In this document: in pieces, positions 1 through 8,416 of the stretch
Layout: each line of letters begins with the position of its first letter
Numbering within the stretch: position 1 is the first letter of the stretch
Source of the DNA: UBA7985 sp002711265
Lineage (GTDB): Bacteria > Pseudomonadota > Alphaproteobacteria > UBA7985
Direction of reading: 5' to 3'
Assembly: GCA_965660945.1 (NCBI GenBank)
Contig: CBFIBS010000001.1
Location: 288,253 to 352,252 of the forward strand
DNA length: 64,000 bases
Made by a program: the position numbers and the translations under genes
The notes under the pieces: model-generated
Database searches by the model: none
Told to the model about the DNA's origin: nothing
Seen by the model: only the letters and a program-made list of their open reading frames with translations

Positions 1-509
1 AGGTTGATGGCGATGTTGGAAGACTGGCAAATGAGCGCGACCCCACGCTCGACCCGCTCCCCGCCGTGGACGTCGGGCCACAGCGTCGCGCCGCTAAGGT
101 AGTTGATTAGCCCGTAGCAGTTGGGGCCGAAAATCGGCATATCACCCGCGGCGGCGAGCAGTTCATCCTGCAGGGCGCCGCCGTCGTCGGTTTCGGCCCA
201 GCCCGCCGCGAAGCAGGTGGCCCCGCCCGCCCCCCGCGCCGCGAGATCGCGGACCACGTCGATGGTCGTCTGGCGGTTGACACCAATAAAGGTGGCATCA
301 GGGGCCGCAGGCAGGTCGCCGATGCTGGCATAGGCCCTGCGCCCCCGGACCTCGGCCCGGGTCGGATGCACCGGCCAGATGTCACCGGCAAAGCCCATGC
401 GCTCGGACTGTTCAATGACCGCAGCCGCCCAGCTGCCGCCGACCACCGCGATCGAGGTCGGGTTGAGCAGACGCGCATAGGGCCATTTCGGATTGGCAAC
501 TGCAGCCAT
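1..509 (-). CDS. NDP-forming acyl-CoA synthetase family protein (partial, N-terminal CoA-binding domain)
   Basis: Reads from ATG at 509 and runs off the left edge, so only about 169 codons are present. The visible part is a Rossmann-like CoA-binding domain: a hydrophobic strand ending in SIAVVGG (residues 19-25), then GFAGDIWPVHP (about 39-49), and the family hallmark GPNCYG (about 128-133), as in succinyl-CoA synthetase alpha and ADP-forming acyl-CoA synthetases. Such enzymes join a carboxylic acid to CoA using ATP or GTP. The acid cannot be told from this fragment. The missing C-terminal part should hold the ligase and ATP-grasp domains if the protein is full length. It is on the same strand as galE, 142 bp downstream of it, so co-transcription is possible but not shown. 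Confidence 0.8.
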   Translation of the reverse strand, partial: MAAVANPKWPYARLLNPTSIAVVGGSWAAAVIEQSERMGFAGDIWPVHPTRAEVRGRRAYASIGDLPAAPDATFIGVNRQTTIDVVRDLAARGAGGATCFAAGWAETDDGGALQDELLAAAGDMPIFGPNCYGLINYLSGATLWPDVHGGERVERGVALICQSSNIAIN

Positions 510-651
510 CGTGTTCTTCTCACTCGTGCTGATCCGGCGGTACAGGCCATCCGGCTATCTTGGTTCTGCTACATCAACCGCCAACGGGCCGGTAGCAAAA
601 CTGCGTCACAACTTCACTGACCGCAACACGAGCCGACCCTGAACAACCGGG

Positions 652-1695
652 TCAGTCATCCTCATCCCACAGGCCCCATTGCCGCGCCGCGCCCGCCCAG
701 CGCCAGGCGTCGGTAACCATGGCCTCTAGCCCGCGTTCGGCGGTCCAGCCCAGCTGCTCCGCAGCAGCCCTCGGGTCGGCGAGCAGTGTGGCAACATCGC
801 CCGGGCGGCGCGGGCCGAGGGTCTGCGGCAGGCTGCGGCCGAGCTCGGTCTCGAACGCCGAGACCACCTCGCGCACCGAATAGGGTGTGCCTGTGCCAAG
901 GTTAAGCGCGGTAAAGGGGGTCTCAAAGCCGCCACCGAGCAGCGCCTGCAACGCTTTCACGTGCGCCCGCGCCAGATCGACCACGTGGATGTAGTCGCGC
1001 ACACCGGTGCCGTCGGGCGTGTCGTAATCCTCGCCGAAGATGGTCAAGCTTTCGCGCTGACCGACCGCGACCTGAACGATGATTGGGAACAGGTTGTTGG
1101 GCTGATCCTTGGGGTCTTCACCGATCAGGGCGCTGTCGTGGGCACCTGCGGGGTTGAAGTAGCGCAACGCCAGCCCCCGGCTGCGCGCGCCTGGTGCCCG
1201 CACCATGTCGGCCAGCACCTGCTCCATCATCGCCTTGGTCTGGCCGTAGGGATTGGTGGGCTGCACCGGCAGGGCTTCGTGCAGGGGTTCAGCGTCGACC
1301 TCGCCGTAGACCGTCGCCGAGGACGAGAACACGATCGCACCGCCACCGGCAGCCTCGAAAGCGTCGAACAGGCTGACCGAGCCACCAACATTGTTGTCGT
1401 AGTACATCAGCGGCCGGGCTACGGACTCGCCCACTGCCTTGAAGGCTGCGAGGTGGATCAGCCCCGAACAGGGTTCGCGCTGGAGCAGGGTTTCCAGCCC
1501 GGCGCGGTTGCGGATATCGAGGTCGTAGCAAGTCAGCGACCGGCCGGTGAGGCGTTCCAGCCGCTCCAGCACCGACGCCCGGGCGTTGGAATGATTGTCG
1601 ACGATGACCGGCTCGAAGCCAGCCTCGCACAGCGCCACCACGCAGTGACTGCCGATATAGCCCAGCCCACCGGTAACGAGGATTTTGTCGGCCAT
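652..1695 (-). CDS. galE: UDP-glucose 4-epimerase
   Basis: Interconverts UDP-glucose and UDP-galactose for surface polysaccharide synthesis or galactose use; cytosolic and NAD-dependent. The 347-residue protein starts MADKILVTGG with the NAD-binding GxxGxxG at residues 9-15. The catalytic serine lies in SSSATVYG (about 124-131) and the YxxxK pair is Y150/K154 in NPYGQTK. Length and motifs match bacterial GalE throughout. I chose the ATG at 1695, preceded by an AGGA-like ribosome site. The reading frame is open further upstream to a TTG at 1746, but those residues lie before the conserved first strand. It lies 102 bp downstream of the HAD gene on the same strand. A related nucleotide-sugar epimerase with other specificity is possible. 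Confidence 0.93.
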   Translation of the reverse strand: MADKILVTGGLGYIGSHCVVALCEAGFEPVIVDNHSNARASVLERLERLTGRSLTCYDLDIRNRAGLETLLQREPCSGLIHLAAFKAVGESVARPLMYYDNNVGGSVSLFDAFEAAGGGAIVFSSSATVYGEVDAEPLHEALPVQPTNPYGQTKAMMEQVLADMVRAPGARSRGLALRYFNPAGAHDSALIGEDPKDQPNNLFPIIVQVAVGQRESLTIFGEDYDTPDGTGVRDYIHVVDLARAHVKALQALLGGGFETPFTALNLGTGTPYSVREVVSAFETELGRSLPQTLGPRRPGDVATLLADPRAAAEQLGWTAERGLEAMVTDAWRWAGAARQWGLWDEDD

Positions 1696-1797
1696 GGTCC
1701 TGTCTTGCTGCCCCGCAAATCGCGTATCGTTGTTGCCTACTCCCAAACTAGCACGGCTTGCGGGCCGGTCTTCAGGGAATCTCGGCGCTGGCTGCGG

Positions 1798-2454
1798 TTA
1801 TTCGCGCGGGAATACGGCCTCGACGGCGAAGGCTTCCCGCGCCTGCCGCTCGAGATCCGGGGCGCAGTTGACCAGCACTGCACCGCGCGCCGCCTGCCAC
1901 ACCGGCCAGTCCTGCCGGGCATTGCCGGCGTAAACAAAGCCATCGGGGAACAGGGCGCTGAGGGCTTCGGCCTTGGCCTCCCCGGTCAGATTTGTGGTCT
2001 CGTCGCTGGCCAGAAAGGTGTCGAACAGGTCGAATTCCGCCGCCACCCGCCGCACCATCTCCCGCGTTGCCCCACTGGCCAGCACCATCGGCCGGTCGAG
2101 GGCCTCCTGCTGATCCAGCCAGCTCTCGAAGGGCTCGTTCCAGCGCAGTTCGTAGGCATCGAAGTAACGCAGGGAGATATCGCAGAGCGCCTGCTTTGCC
2201 GCCGGCCGGGGCCGGGTGACGGCGCGGGCTGCCTTCCACGGGTTGAGCCAGAACGCCACCCGCAGCGACCACCACGACAGATCGCCCTTGTGCAGCGTCC
2301 CATCCAGATCGACGGCGAGCGGCAGGCTCTCCAGCGCTTGCGGGCGGTCCGAGCGCACCACCTCTCCCGCCGACGTTGCCTCAGACGGGAACGACCCGGA
2401 CGAGGCGGGCGAAGCGGAGGAAGAAGACGAAGACGACGAGGGCGGAGCCATCAT
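1798..2454 (-). CDS. stand-alone HAD-family phosphatase related to the HAD domain of UbiA fusion proteins
   Basis: A 218-residue HAD-superfamily hydrolase. Motif I is AVDLDGTL (about residues 47-54) with the nucleophile and acid aspartates. Motif II is in VLASGA, and the later segment GEAKAEAL followed by YAGNARQDWPVW is typical of the HAD domain found fused in front of UbiA-type prenyltransferases. Here no prenyltransferase follows: the frame stops with TAA at 1798 and galE comes next. The N-terminus is odd, with a run of eight serines inside residues 6-13 and a Ser/Pro/Ala-rich stretch up to about residue 30, so it is probably disordered. Two ATGs (2454 and 2451) are adjacent. It is divergent from leuC, with 226 bp between them. 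Substrate unknown; a phosphatase acting on a prenyl or sugar phosphate is possible. Confidence 0.75.
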   Translation of the reverse strand: MMAPPSSSSSSSSASPASSGSFPSEATSAGEVVRSDRPQALESLPLAVDLDGTLHKGDLSWWSLRVAFWLNPWKAARAVTRPRPAAKQALCDISLRYFDAYELRWNEPFESWLDQQEALDRPMVLASGATREMVRRVAAEFDLFDTFLASDETTNLTGEAKAEALSALFPDGFVYAGNARQDWPVWQAARGAVLVNCAPDLERQAREAFAVEAVFPRE

Positions 2455-2680
2455 TCAGGCCTTGCGCAGAGTGGATCGGTGATAATTTGTCCCGAAGACT
2501 GGCAGAATCTCCCTTTGGAGGCCACAGCCTATCGGCCTCGCCGCGGCTGTGCAGGTTATCCGCATGCAGCGGTGCTGCACTCATGACTTGCGTGACAGTG
2601 CGATGACAAAGCCCCGTCTGCGTTGTAAGGGACTTCCCATATTGATGATTTGAACCGCTCTAGAAAGGTGGACCCATCGC

Positions 2681-4093
2681 ATGAGTACTTCGGCTGGCCC
2701 CAAAACCCTCTACGATAAAATCTGGGACAAGCACCTCGTCCGTGAAAATGAAGACGGCACGTCACTGATCTACATCGACCGCCACCTGGTCCACGAAGTG
2801 ACCTCGCCGCAGGCGTTTGAAGGCCTCGCGCTGGCCGGACGTAAGGTGCGCCGACCCGATCTGACCCTGGCCGTGCCGGACCACAACGTGCCGACCTCCG
2901 ACCGCGCGGGCGGCATTGCCAACGAGGAAAGCCGGATTCAGGTCGAAACCCTGATGGAAAACTGCGCGAACAACGACGTACCGGTCTACGGCATGAACGA
3001 TCCACGCCAGGGCATCGTCCATATCATCGGCCCCGAGCAGGGATTCACCCTGCCCGGCACCACAGTTGTCTGTGGTGACTCCCACACCTCGACCCACGGC
3101 GCCTTCGGCGCGCTGGCCTTCGGTATCGGCACCAGCCAGGTCGAGCACGTGCTCGCCACTCAGACGCTGGCGCTGGCCAAGTCCAAGAACATGCTGATCC
3201 AGATCAACGGCCCGCTGGGCACCGGCGTCACCGCCAAGGATCTGATCCTCGCCATCATCGGTCGCATCGGCACCGCCGGAGGCACAGGCTACGTTATGGA
3301 ATACGCCGGTGAAGCCATCCGCAGCCTGTCGGTCGAAGGTCGCATGACCATCTGCAACATGTCGATCGAAGGCGGTGCCCGCGCCGGCCTGATCGCGCCG
3401 GACGAGAAGACCTTCGAGTTCTTCAAAGGCCGCCCCCTAGCCCCGCAGGGTGCAGGCTGGGACGAGGCTGTCGCCTACTGGAAGACGCTGGAGACCGACG
3501 CCGGCGCACACTACGACAAGACCGTCACCCTCGACACAGCTGAAATCCCGCCCATGGTCACCTGGGGCACCTCGCCCGAGGACGTGGCGCCGATCACCGC
3601 CAACATTCCTCACCCCGACGACTTCGAGGACGACAACAAGCGTGAAGCCGCCGCCCGCAGCCTCGAATACATGGGCCTGACTGCCGGTGAACCGCTGAGC
3701 AACGTTGCCGTCGATACCGTGTTCATCGGTTCCTGCACCAACGGCCGGATCGAAGACCTGCGCGCCGTGGCCGAGGTCGCCAAGGGCCGCCGGGTCAAGG
3801 ACGGCGTGCGCGCCATGGTCGTTCCGGGCTCGGGTCTGGTGAAGGCACAGGCCGAAGAAGAAGGCCTCGCCGCGATCTTCCGCGAGGCTGGTTTCGACTG
3901 GCGCGAGCCGGGCTGTTCTATGTGTCTGGCCATGAACGACGACAAGCTCGCCGTGGGTGAGCGCGCCGCTTCGACCTCGAACCGCAACTTCGAGGGCCGA
4001 CAGGGCCGGGGCGGTCGCACGCACCTGGTCTCCCCGGCCATGGCCGCCGCCGCCGCGATCACCGGTCACCTGACCGACGTCCGCGACTTCTGA
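2681..4093 (+). CDS. leuC: 3-isopropylmalate dehydratase large subunit
   Basis: Large subunit of isopropylmalate isomerase, which converts 2-isopropylmalate to 3-isopropylmalate in leucine biosynthesis. At 470 residues it has the normal length. The [4Fe-4S] ligands are visible as SCTNG (Cys about 351) and GCSMC (Cys about 411 and 414), with the conserved GDSHTSTHGAFGALAFGIGT region near residues 130-150. The N-terminus (TLYDKIWDKHLV) is also typical of LeuC and not of homoaconitase or aconitase. The ATG at 2681 follows a GAAAGGTGG ribosome site. leuD follows after 68 bp on the same strand. leuB and leuA are not in the window. Confidence 0.97.
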   Translation: MSTSAGPKTLYDKIWDKHLVRENEDGTSLIYIDRHLVHEVTSPQAFEGLALAGRKVRRPDLTLAVPDHNVPTSDRAGGIANEESRIQVETLMENCANNDVPVYGMNDPRQGIVHIIGPEQGFTLPGTTVVCGDSHTSTHGAFGALAFGIGTSQVEHVLATQTLALAKSKNMLIQINGPLGTGVTAKDLILAIIGRIGTAGGTGYVMEYAGEAIRSLSVEGRMTICNMSIEGGARAGLIAPDEKTFEFFKGRPLAPQGAGWDEAVAYWKTLETDAGAHYDKTVTLDTAEIPPMVTWGTSPEDVAPITANIPHPDDFEDDNKREAAARSLEYMGLTAGEPLSNVAVDTVFIGSCTNGRIEDLRAVAEVAKGRRVKDGVRAMVVPGSGLVKAQAEEEGLAAIFREAGFDWREPGCSMCLAMNDDKLAVGERAASTSNRNFEGRQGRGGRTHLVSPAMAAAAAITGHLTDVRDF

Positions 4094-4161
4094 TCCCGCG
4101 CGCCGCCGGATCGACTGGCCGCGCCCTTGAACACGATTTACGAGAGAAGAGACAGAGCCCC

Positions 4162-4773
4162 ATGGATAAGCTGGTTTCTCACAGCGGCGTCGCCGCCCCG
4201 CTCAATCTGGTCAACGTCGACACCGACATGATCATCCCCAAGCAGTACCTGAAGACGATCAAGCGCACCGGCCTTGCCACCGGCCTGTTCGACGAGATGC
4301 GGCGCACCCCCGAGGGCGACACGATCGAGAGCTTCCCGCTCAACCAGCCGCAGTATCAGGACAGCACGGTTCTGGTCGCCGGCGACAACTTTGGCTGCGG
4401 CAGTTCCCGCGAGCACGCGCCGTGGGCGCTGCTGGACTGGGGGTTTCGGGTGATCATCGCCCCGACCTTCGCCGACATTTTCTACAACAACTGCTTCAAC
4501 AATTCGATTCTACCGATCCGCCTGCCCCAGGAGCAGGTCGACAAGCTGATGGCCGACGCTAATCAGGCTTCGACCATCGCGGTCAGCGTCGAAGAGCAGA
4601 CCATCGAACGCCCCAACGGTGAAATCATCCGCTTTGAACTGGACGCGGGCCTCAAGCGCCGCCTGCTCGAAGGGCTGGACCCCGTGGGCATGACCCTCGA
4701 GCACGAAGGCGATATCAGCGCCTTTGAGAACGACGACCGCGGCGACCGTCCGTGGGCCCACCTGGTCGCTTGA
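4162..4773 (+). CDS. leuD: 3-isopropylmalate dehydratase small subunit
   Basis: Small (swivel-domain) subunit that pairs with LeuC in the leucine pathway. At 203 residues it has the expected length. The segments NVDTDMIIPKQYLKTI (about 19-34) and FGCGSSREHAPWAL (about 77-90) are the substrate-recognition signatures of LeuD. The ATG at 4162 is preceded by a purine-rich GAGAGAAGAGACAGAG leader. It ends 25 bp before the stop codon of the converging cysH gene, with a hairpin between and across the two 3' ends. Confidence 0.97.
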   Translation: MDKLVSHSGVAAPLNLVNVDTDMIIPKQYLKTIKRTGLATGLFDEMRRTPEGDTIESFPLNQPQYQDSTVLVAGDNFGCGSSREHAPWALLDWGFRVIIAPTFADIFYNNCFNNSILPIRLPQEQVDKLMADANQASTIAVSVEEQTIERPNGEIIRFELDAGLKRRLLEGLDPVGMTLEHEGDISAFENDDRGDRPWAHLVA

Positions 4774-4784
4774 CCGGGGGTTAT

Positions 4785-4810
4785 CGGGAGGCCCGGTCTC
4801 AGGCCTCCCG
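4785..4810. terminator. hairpin between convergent leuD and cysH
   Basis: A perfect 9-bp stem (4785-4793 with 4802-4810, CGGGAGGCC/GGCCTCCCG) closes an 8-nt loop. It starts 12 bp after the leuD stop and overlaps the last codons of cysH, so it could serve both transcripts. Neither side has a T tract, so it is not a textbook intrinsic terminator. Confidence 0.5.
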
Positions 4811-5554
4811 GATCAGGGTCGCATCCGGCCCAAGGTGGATGCCACACTCGAGTTTGGACGGCATGTCCGCCCAGCGGCCTTCGCGCAGGTCCTGCCCCGC
4901 CTCGATCGGCACGGTGCAGGGCTCACAGCCAATGCTGGCGTAGCCTAAACGCTCCAGCGGATGCCGCGGCAGGTCGTGCTCGTAGAAGTAGGCCTCAACC
5001 CGCCGCTTGGACCACCGGGCCAGCGGGTTGATTTTCAGATGCTGTCCATCCCGTTCGATCACCGGCATGAATGACCGCAGGCCTCCGTGGAAACGCTTGC
5101 GGCCGGTGAACCAGGTGTCATAGCCCTGCAACGCATCACCCAGCGGCAACGATTTGCGCAGCATGCAGCATTGGTTCGGGTTGGACTTGTGCAGCGTCTT
5201 TTCCGGGTCTTCGCTCAGGGTCAGGTCCGGGTTGGGCTTGATGATATGCAGATTGAGCCCAAGGCTGGACTTAAGGTGCTCGACGTACGCCAGCGTTTCG
5301 GGGAAGTGCTGCCCGGTGTCGAGGAACAGAACCGGGGTCTCGCGAGCAAGGCTGGTCACCAGATGGATCATCACCACGCTCTCCGCGCCAAAGCTCGACA
5401 GCAGGGCAAAGCGGCCAAGGCGCTGATCTTTGAGGATCGCGCCGAGGTCCAAATCCTCGGAAGCCCGGGTCTCCAGATAGGTGTCGGTCAGGGCTTGCAC
5501 CAGTTGATCCTGTGCGCCCTCGGGCCAGGCGGCAAAGTTGCTTTCGGTAACCAT
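4799..5554 (-). CDS. cysH: assimilatory adenylyl-sulfate (APS) reductase
   Basis: Reduces activated sulfate to sulfite in assimilation, with thioredoxin as donor. The 251-residue protein has the PP-loop SSFGAESVV (53-61) and the C-terminal catalytic cysteine in ECGIH (C237). It also has the paired cysteines C129-C130 and C210/C213 (GCEPC) that bind a [4Fe-4S] cluster. Those four cysteines mark the APS-using type rather than the cluster-free PAPS reductase of E. coli, although the two share a gene name. The ATG at 5554 is the only good start. No sulfate-activation genes are beside it. The CysJ-type flavoprotein at 25.2-26.9 kb would act on the next step, sulfite to sulfide, if it is a true sulfite reductase subunit. 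Confidence 0.94.
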   Translation of the reverse strand: MVTESNFAAWPEGAQDQLVQALTDTYLETRASEDLDLGAILKDQRLGRFALLSSFGAESVVMIHLVTSLARETPVLFLDTGQHFPETLAYVEHLKSSLGLNLHIIKPNPDLTLSEDPEKTLHKSNPNQCCMLRKSLPLGDALQGYDTWFTGRKRFHGGLRSFMPVIERDGQHLKINPLARWSKRRVEAYFYEHDLPRHPLERLGYASIGCEPCTVPIEAGQDLREGRWADMPSKLECGIHLGPDATLIREA

Positions 5555-5878
5555 GAAACTGCTTTGAAAGATGATAGGCTCATCAATCTAGATCAGAAAA
5601 TTTTCCCGGCATAAACGCCGATTACGGCCTCTTATCGAAACTGCGTTCTGGAAAAAACTGTGCAGTGGAATTTTTTCAGCCCCTAGCGCCGTGACGCAGA
5701 AAACGGTGATGCAGGATAGGATTTCTTCGGGAATCCTTACGTAATTCGCCTGCCGTGCCGTTTTCACCCATTCGTAATCGGCAACTCAAGGGGCAGCGGC
5801 GAAGGCCACTCCCACCGCATGCAGTCCCCAGAATGCCGGGCAAACCGACAGCGGCGTGCGGGAACCGACGCTCGCTGG
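5555..5878. other. non-coding spacer upstream of cysH
   Basis: 324 bp with no credible gene. It should hold the cysH promoter on the minus strand, but I see no convincing -35/-10 pair or known riboswitch. The clearest structure is a stem of 8 bp (5718-5725 with 5730-5737, one G-U pair) closed by a UUCG loop on a C-G pair, which would be very stable in RNA. A-rich and T-rich tracts around 5652-5680 can pair imperfectly. Confidence 0.5.
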
Positions 5879-7231
5879 CTACAGGCTCTGGGCGGCCTTT
5901 TTCACCGCGCCGAGGATCTGATCCATATCCGCGTCGGTCAGCGCTGCATGCGTGTAGAGCTTGGCATCGGCCTTGAGCAGCCCGCTCTGCCGCATCGACT
6001 GGTTAAAGGCCCGGGCAAGGTCAGCATCACCGCCGAGCACCCCGCGATAGTCGGTCACGGCGCGTTCCGAAAACACACAATCGAATAGCCAGGGCTCGCC
6101 GACGATCTGGTGGGCAATACCCGCCGCGCCGAGGTGTTCAGCGTAGGAGTCCATGATCGCCTGGCCCTTGGCCGCCATGGCCTCGTACATCCCCGGACGG
6201 CGCAGGATCTCCATGGTCTTCAGCCCGGCCACCGCTGCCACCGGATTGCCCGAGAGCGTACCGATCTGCATGGTGAAGCCCTCAGCGCCCACACGGCCCT
6301 TGTCGAAGTGCGCCATGATGTCGGCCCGGCCGGCGATAGCCGCCAGCGGGAAACCGCCACCGATGATCTTGCCCAGCGTGCACAGGTCGGGGGTGACGCC
6401 GTAGTAGGATTGGGCACCGTGGTAGGTGAAGCGGTAGCCGGTCACCACCTCGTCGAAAATCAGCACGATCCCGCGCCGGGTCGCTTCCTCACGCAAGCCA
6501 GCGAGGAAGCCCTCTGCGGGCGCAAGAATGCGCTGCAGAGGTTCGACGATGATGCCCGCGACCTCGCCCTCGAACTGGTCCAGCAGCTGCCGCACAGCCT
6601 CCAGGTCGTTGTAGGGCGCAATGACCATGTTCTCCTCGACGCTGCGCGGGATACCGGCGCTGTCGGGAACGGCGTTGGGAAAGTTGACCAGCTGCTGCGG
6701 GGCCAGCGACATCAGCGCCTCGGCCGACATGCCGTGGTATCCGCCCTCGAACTTAAGGATTTTGTCACGGCCGGTGAAGGCCCGGGCGAGCCGCATAGCG
6801 TACATATCCGCCTCGCCGCCGGTGGAGACGTAGCGGACCTGCTCGGCGCAGGCCATGTCCTCGACGATCTGCTCGGCCAGCGCAATCCCGGCACTGTTGT
6901 TGGTGAAGAAGGTAAGCCCGCGCCTCATCTGCTCGGCGACGGCGTCGGCGACTTCCTCGTTGCCGTGCCCGAGGATCATCGGGCCAGAGCCGATCAGCAG
7001 GTCGATGAACTCGTTGCCGTCCTCGTCCCACACGCGGCTGCCCTGCCCGCGGGCGAGGATCACGCCGGGGTCAAAGTTGCCGAAACCAGCGGCGGGCAGC
7101 ACCTCGGCAGCGCGCGCCTGCCAGTGGGCCAGCCCGGCGGCGTCTGCTGCGCTGGCGGGGTTGTGCTGATGAGCGTCGATCTGGTTCATGTCACCCTCGT
7201 TATTGTCTCGGTTGTTGGTCTGACCGTCCAT
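5879..7231 (-). CDS. class III (glutamate-1-semialdehyde aminomutase-like) aminotransferase
   Basis: A PLP-dependent aminotransferase of about 450 residues. The cofactor lysine is in TLGKIIGGGFP (about residue 287), preceded by the IFDEVVTGYR motif whose Asp holds the pyridine nitrogen. The STGGEADMYAMRLAR segment replaces the usual STGTEA/SGTEA phosphate-binding loop. The overall layout is that of glutamate-1-semialdehyde 2,1-aminomutase, but the operon context argues for catabolism and not haem synthesis. Two starts are plausible: ATG 7231 (GAGG 7 nt upstream) and ATG 7189 (GAGG 5 nt upstream); I use the longer. It is the last gene of a four-gene minus-strand operon and begins 23 bp after the dehydratase. 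Likely substrate: an amino or keto acid made by the upstream enzymes. Confidence 0.85.
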   Translation of the reverse strand: MDGQTNNRDNNEGDMNQIDAHQHNPASAADAAGLAHWQARAAEVLPAAGFGNFDPGVILARGQGSRVWDEDGNEFIDLLIGSGPMILGHGNEEVADAVAEQMRRGLTFFTNNSAGIALAEQIVEDMACAEQVRYVSTGGEADMYAMRLARAFTGRDKILKFEGGYHGMSAEALMSLAPQQLVNFPNAVPDSAGIPRSVEENMVIAPYNDLEAVRQLLDQFEGEVAGIIVEPLQRILAPAEGFLAGLREEATRRGIVLIFDEVVTGYRFTYHGAQSYYGVTPDLCTLGKIIGGGFPLAAIAGRADIMAHFDKGRVGAEGFTMQIGTLSGNPVAAVAGLKTMEILRRPGMYEAMAAKGQAIMDSYAEHLGAAGIAHQIVGEPWLFDCVFSERAVTDYRGVLGGDADLARAFNQSMRQSGLLKADAKLYTHAALTDADMDQILGAVKKAAQSL

Positions 7232-7254
7232 GAGCCAGCCTCAATTAACGGTCC

Positions 7255-8370
7255 TCAGGAAAAGTGTCTCAAGGGTTCGCCCAGCCAGTCTTCCGGCGGC
7301 TCGACCCCGATCCCGGGTTTGTCCGCCGCCAGCCGCACCATACCACCCTCGTTGCGAGCGCCTTCCCCCGGGGCATAATCATCCACCAGATGCGCGTGCG
7401 CAAGCCAGCTGGCGAGCCGGTTCTCTTCCGGCGTCGACAGGGCGAGGTGCAGCGCAGCGGTGTCGGCGAGCACGGTACCGCCGACGTCCTCGACGTGCAT
7501 CTGCCAGCCCACGGCGACGCAGAAGTCGCGGACCTGCCGGGTTCGGGTCAGCCCGCCCAGACGGTTGGGCTTGATTTTACAGCCCTGCCCGGCCGACCGG
7601 GACCAGGCGTCCAGATGGTCCTGAAAGGTGTGCAGGCACTCGTCGAGCATGATCGGCTGGGTGGTGTTTGCGGCGACGACCGCGCACTGGTCGAGGGTCT
7701 GGCAAGGCTGCTCGAACCAGCCCCGGGCGCTGCCCGCCACCGACTGCATCACCTGAATGGCGACCCCGGGCACCCACGCACGGTTGATGTCGTAGGTGAC
7801 GTTCTCATCGGCTGGCAGCGCGGCTTCGATCGCCTCGATCCGAGCGATGTCTCCGGCGATGTCTGCCCCGCCGATCTTGGCCGAGTGGGTGCGGTAGCCC
7901 TTGGCCCGCGCCGCGTCGATCAGCGCCACCATCTCGTCCGGTGTGCCGGTGGAGATCGAGGAATTGACGGCCACGCCCTCGCCCTCTGCCCCGCCGAACA
8001 GCTCGAACAGGGGCGCGCCGGCGCGCTTGCCTGCGATATCCCACAGCGCCATGTCGAGCGCAGACTTGGCGTAGGGATGGCCGGGCAAAGCCTGATCCAT
8101 GGCCCGGTTGAGGCGGTCGATATCGCCGGGGTTCTCCCCGATCAGCACTGGCGCCAACAACTCCATGGCCGCGCGGATACCGCCACCAAAGGCCGGCAGA
8201 TAGGTCTCGCCCCAGGGACAGCCCTCCCCCCAGCCGACCAGCCCGCCGTCGGTCTCGACCCGGACAAAGGTGCTGTCCAGCGCTTCGAACTTCAGCCGTC
8301 CCCCGGACAGCCAGTAGGGCTTGGAGAGCGGCAGGCGACGGTGCCAAAGCGTGATGCCGGTGATCTTCAT
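7255..8370 (-). CDS. enolase-superfamily dehydratase, cis-3-hydroxy-L-proline dehydratase-like
   Basis: A mandelate-racemase-group enolase of 371 residues. The N-terminal capping domain carries LPLSKPYWLSGGRLKFE (about 13-29), which I recognise from characterised cis-3-hydroxy-L-proline dehydratase. The barrel shows the base K165 (SAKIGG), metal ligands D194 (YDINRAW), E220 (FEQP) and D243 (LDE), and a second lysine in KIKPNRLGG (K265/K267). The family reaction would remove water from cis-3-hydroxyproline to give delta-1-pyrroline-2-carboxylate. The frame is open upstream to 8577, but the family N-terminus MKITGITLWHRRLPL begins at ATG 8370. It lies 46 bp after the MDR gene and 23 bp before the aminotransferase. 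Activity on an N-methylated hydroxyproline is an alternative. Confidence 0.85.
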   Translation of the reverse strand: MKITGITLWHRRLPLSKPYWLSGGRLKFEALDSTFVRVETDGGLVGWGEGCPWGETYLPAFGGGIRAAMELLAPVLIGENPGDIDRLNRAMDQALPGHPYAKSALDMALWDIAGKRAGAPLFELFGGAEGEGVAVNSSISTGTPDEMVALIDAARAKGYRTHSAKIGGADIAGDIARIEAIEAALPADENVTYDINRAWVPGVAIQVMQSVAGSARGWFEQPCQTLDQCAVVAANTTQPIMLDECLHTFQDHLDAWSRSAGQGCKIKPNRLGGLTRTRQVRDFCVAVGWQMHVEDVGGTVLADTAALHLALSTPEENRLASWLAHAHLVDDYAPGEGARNEGGMVRLAADKPGIGVEPPEDWLGEPLRHFS

Positions 8371-8416
8371 GGGTGATGCAATGCTCCCGTCTCTGCGAAC
8401 GCCGCTGCGCGCAAGG

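Noticed and set aside
961..2586. Open frame of 541 codons on the plus strand across galE and the HAD gene
   Set aside because: Covers two well-supported minus-strand genes and has no motifs or ribosome site.
5879..7231. Haem-pathway hemL
   Set aside because: The fold is that of glutamate-1-semialdehyde aminomutase, but the position at the end of a catabolic operon and the altered phosphate loop make the biosynthetic role unlikely.
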